From Spirogloea muscicola (lineage: Eukaryota > Streptophyta > Zygnematophyceae > Spirogloeales > Spirogloeaceae): a DNA stretch of 13,587 nucleotides. Numbering within the stretch: position 1 is the first letter of the stretch; every line of letters starts with the position of its first letter. The notes beneath the pieces are model-generated. The model was not told the DNA's origin and did no database searches. It was given only the letters and a program-made list of their open reading frames with translations. Made by a program: the position numbers and the translations under genes. Below, one piece after another: positions 8,467 to 13,587 of the stretch. The stretch spans positions 422,400-435,986 of the forward strand of contig WELB01000120.1 of NCBI GenBank assembly GCA_009602725.1. Reading direction: 5' to 3'.

Positions 8467-9150
8467 TGCCTTTTACCCTCCTCAAGTACAGTCAGGACCT
8501 ACTTGCACCTACAAAAGATAGGACCACCTGCTTGGTGCCAGAACGATGTGACGTGCACGTCCTTTGCCACCAGCAGAGAGGACGGTAAGCACTTTTCCCA
8601 TCAGCAAGAGAGCAAGCACACAGAAACACCTGACACGCATCTGCCACTTCAGTCGACTCACCTACTTCAAGGGTTGGCGATATGTGTGCCCCTGTATTGC
8701 TTGTGTGATCCAAGAACTGCCTTGAGATGTATCAGCAAGCTCATGCAGCCAAAGCATACAGGCGAAGACCTGTCAAAGAAAGCTGTTGACTGCAAATCAA
8801 TACTTGACCTCACTTCAGCTTACCTGATCGTGCAGGAGGCATCCGATAGGGCTGCACATGAGTACGTGATGAGCATTTGTGATTCATGGGAGAAGTTCAA
8901 CAATGATCTGACCAGAGTAGATCGTGACGCATGTCATTGCAGGCCTTGGTACCTCTCATTTATGGTCGTTGCATTTAGTATAGCAGCTGCAATTATTGCT
9001 GTGGCTATGGCAGTTGTAGGATCTCAAATCTTATGGTTTAGGACTAGGGAGTAGGTGGGGGTGTCAGAGCGGCTGCAGCTTGTTCGACAAGCCGGCTCTT
9101 CACCTGTTCCAGGTTGTGAGGGGTTGAAACCTAGCTCGTAGTTGCTCTGA
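8467..9150 (+). CDS. Hypothetical protein with a C-terminal membrane helix
   Basis: The frame opens after a TGA at 8464-8466, is open to a TAG at 9052-9054, and continues in phase through one more TAG (9139-9141) to a TGA at 9148-9150. The best part is about 8770-9050. A charged helical segment (KKAVDCKSILDLTSAYLIVQ, then EYVMSICDSWEKFNNDLTRV) is followed by a strong hydrophobic helix, FMVVAFSIAAAIIAVAMAVV, near the end. This suggests a tail-anchored or single-pass membrane protein with its main part on one side. Upstream, GTAAGC at 8585 and a CTTCAG acceptor near 8653 could mark a small intron, so the true N-terminus is uncertain. No family is recognised. Confidence 0.45.
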
Positions 9151-9438
9151 GACAAGTAACGTTGGTTGAATCAAGCTGGGTTGTTCTTAGTCACTCACTT
9201 GGACAAGCTCGGACGAATTCAATCGTGCCCCGAAGTTGTCCTCACTTGCATATACTTTGGCGGCCTCTTCCTGCCACAGGCAGCCTTTATTTTGCCACAT
9301 ACCAGCTTGTCATCAGCATCACATATAGAACATACCATACCCTCTCTTACCAAACAGATTGAAATAAAGACAGTCAATGCAGGCTGTCCAGGCTCTTCAA
9401 AGACAAATGTATTGTCAACCACGGATAGAACACCTTGA
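9151..9438 (+). CDS. Hypothetical frame continuing the previous one
   Basis: Directly after the TGA at 9148, the same frame stays open to a TGA at 9436-9438 (LFLVTHLDKLGRIQSCPEVV, then LTKQIEIKTVNAG). This may be a further exon of the 8467-9150 gene if the TGA lies in an intron, a separate small gene, or chance. There is no recognisable domain. Confidence 0.2.
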
Positions 9439-9454
9439 TCTGTGTTGATCTGTG
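9435..9454 (+). repeat. Perfect 10-bp tandem duplication
   Basis: TTGATCTGTG occurs twice in a row, at 9435-9444 and 9445-9454. It falls at the end of one open frame and just before the start of the next, where it could have changed the reading phase. Confidence 0.8.
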
Positions 9455-9928
9455 AAGAGCCCACCTGATGTCATCTGTCTTGTACATGCCGCTACATAGA
9501 TCGCCGCTCCAAAGGGAGCTCAGCCGCATATAGTGCCGCCTGGACGAGGCAAGTGCCTGACAGGGAAAGCCCATGTAAAGCAGACCGACACTGGGAGCCG
9601 AGGCTCTCCGTCCTCATTGCCTAGGCGACTTATTGTGGAGGTGGTGCTTGGTTATCAATCTTAAGTGCGGCACTGGCACGCTTGTGAGCCATTCAGCTGC
9701 ATCAGCGGAACCATATATGACCGGCCCTTTCTACGTGGGTTGATGGTAAAGGATTTGGGGGCGTTGGAAATAAGCTTGGATGGCGGTGGCATACTGAGGC
9801 AGATGCTGGTACTTCTCTTGTTAAAGATATTACTTGCGAAAGGGAATGTCAATCAAACTGGGAAAGGTCCACATGACAAAAACTTGGAGATACTGCCACG
9901 CCTCCGAGCAAGCCCAACAGGAGAGTGA
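9447..9928 (+). CDS. Hypothetical frame with one hydrophobic helix
   Basis: The frame runs between TGA codons for 160 codons and holds a TAG near 9497 and a TAA at 9662-9664. The part after the TAA is the more convincing one: CISGTIYDRPFLRGLMVKDL, then a Leu-rich helix (ILRQMLVLLLLKILLAK), then a basic end before TGA. The helix could be membrane-embedded or an amphipathic coil. No family is recognised. Phase and splicing to the frames before it are unresolved. Confidence 0.25.
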
Positions 9929-10038
9929 TCGTCCTTGAGAAGGCGACCATGTGGAGGTTCCCGTGGGAGACTCTCATTGCTCCTAGGAGTTGACTAAGAG
10001 AGAAGCCCTTTCGAAAGTCATTTAGCTCTTTCATACAA

Positions 10039-10217
10039 GGCGGTGGTTGTGAAGTGCCAGCCCTAACGAAATGAACAAGGTCAGAGGAAGCGGAAAGCAA
10101 AGGTCATTGAGAAAAGCGACCATTGAGGAAAGCCGCTCAACAAGCCCTCGGTCAGCAGCCTCCTTCTATAAGCAGGCGGTGGCTGTGAAAGGGCAGCTCA
10201 AGAAGAATTTGCAAAGG
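10039..10217 (+). repeat. Two module B copies in tandem
   Basis: B copies start at 10039 (GGCGGTGGTTGTGAAGTGCC) and 10175 (GGCGGTGGCTGTGAAAGGGC), about 136 bases apart. Between them CGACCATTGAGGAAAGC echoes module A. A frame of 79 codons (10071-10310) spans them and looks protein-like with a basic start, but it is built from the repeat, whose purine-rich strand gives Lys/Arg/Glu in any frame. I therefore do not call it a gene. Confidence 0.65.
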
Positions 10218-10396
10218 TCAGTCGGATTGAAGTCGGCCCATCACGCTGTCAGTGTGCCTTGCCCCATTGTGGTGGACCATCTGGTAGGGAGCAGGCACGC
10301 GTTAGCCTAGTAGGCGCTTACTGCACTACTAGAGATGGCCTGAAGTAGGTCGAGGTAGCTGTAGAAGCACGAACCTCTGTCAGAGGGCAAAAGTGA

Positions 10397-10860
10397 GTGC
10401 CTCTGAGGCAAAAGCTTGTGAGTTGCCAAAGTCAACCTGACGGTGCGCCAGGGAGGGGAGATACTATATTAAGCTGGCAAGATGAGAAGCAGCTCCTCTA
10501 GAAGGAAGCGATGGCTGTGGAGGGCCAGCCCAAAAGACCGACTAAATTCCAGAGGGAAGTGAGGAAAAGAGGTGTGGAGTACTTGGAGCCAAGGACTTGT
10601 GCTTGGGCTTGGCTGCTCGAGCTTCCTTACTAGCTACGAGTGGTAAGATTGAAAAGCATGAAAATGGTTGTCTTTCAGTGGAATGGCGCCAGAAAGAGAC
10701 TGAGAAGTCTTTGCCAAGGCTTGCCAGTATCCCGCCAATTCCTCGAATATCCCTGCAATGCAGGCTGTCTGAGTATCTGGACCTCTGGCCTTATGGACCG
10801 ATACAAGATTATCAGTCGAGATGCAAGCCTCCCCTAGTGATCAAATCAATATGCAGCTGA
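10397..10860 (+). CDS. Hypothetical frames over a B-module copy, unresolved
   Basis: Two plus frames compete. One runs between TGA codons from 10397 to 10840 with three TAG codons (10499, 10631, 10835) and contains KRPTKFQREVRKRGVEYLEP and later RLKSMKMVVFQWNGARKRLR. The other, 10597-10860, is free of all stops for 87 codons (SVEWRQKETEKSLPRLASIP) and ends in TGA. Both look protein-like because the strand is purine-rich, and at most one can be real. Without homologs I cannot choose. Confidence 0.25.
10502..10545 (+). repeat. Module B copy
   Basis: GCGATGGCTGTGGAGGGCCAG followed by CCCAAAAGACC (core partly shown) matches the B copies at 6438 and 13219 with few changes. It lies inside the open frame at 10397-10840. 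Confidence 0.65.
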
Positions 10861-11111
10861 ATGCAATGATTGCAAACGGCTTGCAAGATCGCTACCTGAT
10901 GGGTATAGAGAGGCAGTTCTTCTAGAGGGGATGGGAAAATTGAAGAACAAGCAAAAGAGAAAGACAACTCTTACTAAGTAAGATGATGCGTACGGGGCCA
11001 GCTCACACGTGATGATGAGAAGAAGCGGCAGAAGCCAGCCTATCAAAGTAACTGCTGCTTGCCCAACTCATCCCGTTGGGCTGAAGAAATCCATCATCAT
11101 TTCCTTGCCAT

Positions 11112-12070
11112 TTACTGAGGGGTGATGGGCGCCATCTCCACCTCCGCCATGTAGTGCGCCTGAGCACGCAAGTCGGGGATGTGTGCGAGGTGCGGAAATG
11201 TGGAGACCGGCCCGCTGCACCAGGTCGGGGTGGGATGCCAGCAGCACATCGCGGGCTGAGCAAAGGGCCGCCTGGAAAGGCAGTGGGCCGATCTCCACAT
11301 CAGCTGCCGCCTGCTCCAGGGCGCGACAGCTGTGCTGGATGAAGCACTGGGACAGGGGAGCCGCGACCTGCGCCCAGCGGCCCAGGTACGCAACCTCGCA
11401 GGCGTGCGCAAGTGGGCGCAGGCAAAACCACCGCGACTAAGCAAAACCACCGCGATTGACGGGCAGGCAAGACTGCTGCAGAGCAGCTTGGCGTGTTAAG
11501 AAAGGCCGAGTGCTGGACGAGAGCCGCCGCGCTTGCCAGGACGCCGCAGTCGAAGGGCTTGTAAGCGGCCGGAGGGGGAGGAAGGGCCAGAGCCAGGTAC
11601 TGCGTGTGCTGTGCAATGCACCCAGTGAACATGGCAAGCGCCAGCTGCATGTCCAGCAGCTCTGGGAGGCGGTCCGCAGCCGGAGGCGTTCCTGCAGCCG
11701 GGCCTGCAGCTGTTCTACCACAAAGGCTGGTGCACCTCAGGGGAGCCCAAGGAGGGTGAGGCCGCCTACAGGCGTCTGACAGCCGGAGGACAGTTGCAGG
11801 GGGAATTGTCAGGCCCTGCAGTGACCAAGCACTGCACTTCACAGCGCGGACGGACAGGCCAGACCCTCTTGGCTGCCCTAAAAGGGTGGCAAAGGGGGAC
11901 ACAACCTCGTCTGGCAGGCCCACCAGCGTGGTGTCGTCGGTGTAGGTAGGCACAAGGACGCCGGAGTGTGCTGCGGCCAATGCCTTCAGCGCCAGGTTGT
12001 GAGCCAGCAGGTAGAAGAAGCCCGCCGATGGATCTGCTCGCCCTGTGCCGTGGCCGGAGCGGAGAGCTCA
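11112..12070 (-). pseudogene. Decayed non-LTR (LINE-type) reverse transcriptase
   Basis: Read on the minus strand, the relic starts just after a TGA at 12070-12068. It shows RADPSAGFFYLLAHNLALK, matching the Q-G-D-P-L segment of LINE enzymes, then the catalytic box YTDDTTLVG at 11944-11933. LSVRAVKCSAWS follows, in the place of the usual GL.vN..K(C/S) segment. Next comes LLGLP-GAPAFVVEQLQARL (two parts around a TGA at 11739-11737), then LPELLDMQLALAMFTGCIAQ, then LRPLAHACEVAYLGRWAQVA, where such enzymes carry a GGLGLR-type segment. These pieces lie in different frames, so several indels and at least two in-frame TGA codons have killed it. It was a retrotransposon polymerase copying its RNA at the target site. 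The N-terminal part, including the first catalytic Asp region, and any endonuclease are not seen, which suggests 5' truncation. Its GC content is clearly higher than that of its neighbours. Confidence 0.8.
11422..11459 (+). repeat. 19-bp tandem duplication inside the pseudogene
   Basis: GCAAAACCACCGCGACTAA at 11422-11440 is followed at once by a second copy at 11441-11459 that differs at two bases. Nineteen is not a multiple of three, so this event alone shifts the reading frame. It lies just where the reverse-transcriptase reading changes frame. Confidence 0.9.
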
Positions 12071-12518
12071 CCGGACGCTTGCTGCCCTGCCTGGCGGTGG
12101 CGCCGCCCGTGAGGCACTGCGGTTCGCTGCTAACACGGCCACCGCGGCATCATGCGGTGCCAGGAGCTCCCTCCCACGTCCCACTCTCAGTGAGGAAGAT
12201 GCACTCCAAGAGGAACTGGAGGCCCTGACTGTGGCCCTCGTGAGTTGGGCGCCCAAGCAACAGTCACGGAAGTAGGTCGAAGAGCTTCCACGACGTTTCG
12301 TCACGGTGGTCAGCCGCAGACTCGCTGCATCACGGGGCGGAGGGCTCTACGAAGGACCGGGAGGGCCGCCTGTCTATGAACCGCGGCCAGGTCTATGACT
12401 GAAATTCAATGCCAGTGATGAGGACCGGGCGGGGCTGGCCCTGGAGGGACTTGCCAGCCTGGGCCACCACGGCTGCCACCGGCTGCGGGGCGGACGGCAA
12501 AGGAGGGAACGACAACAG

Positions 12519-12760
12519 TGGCGGAGGCGGCAGGGACAGCGGCGGTAGTAGTGGTGGCAAAGGGGGCTTTGATGGAGGATAAGGAGGAGGCGGCAGGTGA
12601 TGGTGAGCGAGATGGAGGTGACGATGGCGGCGGTGGAGGAGGCAGTGGGGCGGCAGCGGTGAGGGAGTGGGCGGAGGTGACGATGATGGAGGAGGCGAAG
12701 GTGGAGACGAGGACGGTGAAGACGGCAGAGGCAATGGCGGCGGTGGAGGCGGCGGTGTAG
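12519..12760 (+). repeat. GGN microsatellite-like tract
   Basis: The plus strand is an impure run of GGC, GGT, GGA and GAT triplets, with almost no C-rich or T-rich interruption. The minus-strand frames across it (up to 181 codons, 12374-12919) are Pro/Ser/Leu/His low-complexity products of the tract, and I do not call them genes. Many closely spaced GG and GGG runs could form G-quadruplexes. Confidence 0.75.
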
Positions 12761-12934
12761 ACGAAACGAATTGAGCGTGGCGGAGCGACTGGAAGAAGGC
12801 GGCGGGACATGGGCGCAAGAAAATCGCCGAAGGGGTCGACTTGTGGATCCCGGCCGCGGCAGGGGGCGCAGCAGCGGCGGGGCGGGGCGCCGCAGGCCTG
12901 CTGCTCGCGCGTACCGCATGGCGGCCGGCCCCGG

Positions 12935-12997
12935 ATTCAGGGTTCAGGGCTCAGGGTTTCTAGGGTTTGGGGTTTCGGGCTGTACGGGTTTTGGGAT
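12935..12997 (+). repeat. Degenerate telomere-like tract
   Basis: Heptamer-like units follow one another: GGGTTCAGGGCTCAGGGTTT, then CTAGGGTTTGGGGTTTCGGG, then one or two looser units to TTTTGGGA. They resemble the TTTAGGG repeat of plants and many green algae with scattered changes. The G-rich strand is the plus strand, so a chromosome end in this orientation would lie to the right. It is short and degenerate, so it is an interstitial or subtelomeric relic rather than an active telomere. Confidence 0.6.
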
Positions 12998-13097
12998 GGA
13001 GTGTGTATAGGAGTGACGGAGGGCCTGGTCTGCGGGGTCTGCGCTCGTCCTCCCCTCAGCACATCTGACTTCCTGCTGCTGACACGGGAGTACTAAG

Positions 13098-13264
13098 AGC
13101 GCCCTGTTTGCCTCGCCTGTGGCTCGGTCATGGACCTGTATGCACCTGCTGGCTTCTAATGCCGCTCTTTAAATATCAACAGCCGCAGTCTTCTGGAAGA
13201 AAGACGCTACCAATAGAAGGCGATGGCTGTGAGTGGCCAGCCCAGGAAAGAGAATGAACAATGC
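13098..13264 (+). repeat. Block C followed by module B
   Basis: Block C (13098-13186) matches 6611-6706 at both ends, with 25 of 28 bases at the first. After about 30 bases comes a B copy at 13219-13264 (GGCGATGGCTGTGAGTGGCC, then AGCCCAGG and GAATGAACAA). Finding B next to C at two distant places suggests they belong to one longer element. Confidence 0.65.
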
Positions 13265-13553
13265 TCGAAGGAGCCAGAGAAAGCGCTTAAAGCACACAGT
13301 GAATAAAGTGGCCACGAGGTTCTGGATTTTTGCGGCGGGTCATTTCTAGGCTTACTTCTTTAGGCTGGTCTTCCACAGTCTTTCTTCCCTGGAGCCCCCA
13401 AGGCCCAGAGTTCCTCCTGATCCTAGCGCTTCCTCGGCCCCTTCCTCGGCCCCTGGAGCTCCTGGTGGCAGGGCCAGACCTTGCTTCCTAGCAGCCTGCT
13501 GGGGAGATAAGAAGCTCTACTGAAAACGAAGAAGTGGCTCTCACAAAGAAGGT
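13265..13553. other. Unassigned stretch with a 12-bp tandem pair
   Basis: No gene is seen. CTTCCTCGGCCC occurs twice in a row, at 13429-13440 and 13441-13452. The stretch lies between a B copy and an A copy and may be the inside of the repeat element, as the purine-rich spacer is at 6477-6545. Confidence 0.45.
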
Positions 13554-13587
13554 GCTCGCCCATTGAGAAGAGGGGCTGGCAAAGCCA
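13554..13587 (+). repeat. Module A copy at the window edge
   Basis: GCTCGCCCATTGAGAAGAGG followed by GGCTGG matches module A, with GAGAAGA replacing the usual GAGGATA. It continues AAAGCC and is cut by the window end, so the element probably extends further right. Confidence 0.7.

Noticed and set aside
10071-10310. Basic 79-codon frame followed by TAG TAG and a short tail to TGA
   Set aside because: It looks protein-like, but it is built from two B-module copies, so its composition comes from the purine-rich repeat.
12374-12919. Minus-strand frames of up to 181 codons, rich in Pro, Ser, His and Leu
   Set aside because: They are the translation of the GGN tract, all three minus frames are long there, and no domain is present.
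1-13587. CRISPR array, prokaryotic operon or defence system
   Set aside because: No regular spacer-repeat pattern, no ribosome-binding sites and no dense gene packing. The content is eukaryotic in character.

Overview
This looks like nuclear DNA from a eukaryote. Reading frames are short and broken, low-complexity tracts are common, and there are no ribosome-binding sites or operon spacing. There is a decayed LINE-type reverse transcriptase, and a degenerate tract built on GGGTTTA/GGGTTCA heptamers resembles the TTTAGGG telomere repeat of plants and green algae. My best guess is a green-lineage organism, perhaps an alga, in a gene-poor, repeat-rich and possibly subtelomeric region. That guess is an inference. 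I recognise no conserved single-copy gene that would settle it.

Layout. Positions 1-800 hold copies of a dispersed repeat. Positions 800-2450 are AT-richer with nothing firmly assigned. Positions 2450-3920 (minus) hold the longest open frame (306 codons) plus a second, overlapping coding-like frame, and the segment 3690-3920 looks frame-shifted. Positions 4560-5711 (minus) hold two coding-like blocks, one with a clear acidic/helical segment. Positions 6000-6800 are a cluster of the dispersed repeat in both orientations. Positions 7720-9930 (plus) hold several consecutive coding-like frames, the best being a 183-codon frame ending in a membrane helix. Positions 9930-10860 hold more repeat copies and one further frame. 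Positions 11112-12070 (minus) are a reverse-transcriptase pseudogene with a YTDD box, at least two in-frame TGA codons and several frame shifts. Positions 12519-12760 are a GGN microsatellite, 12935-12997 the telomere-like tract, and 13098-13587 more repeat copies.

How it fits together. I see no pathway or operon. The best-supported items are the reverse-transcriptase relic, the telomere-like tract and a repeat family made of at least two modules (called A and B here). In several coding-like frames the only interruptions are TAA or TAG, with coding-like sequence continuing in frame to a TGA. This could mean short introns, decay, chance, or a nuclear code in which UAA/UAG mean glutamine, as known in some ulvophyte green algae and ciliates. 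I report that as a testable possibility only. In purine-rich parts of this window more than one frame looks protein-like, so visual judgement is weak there.
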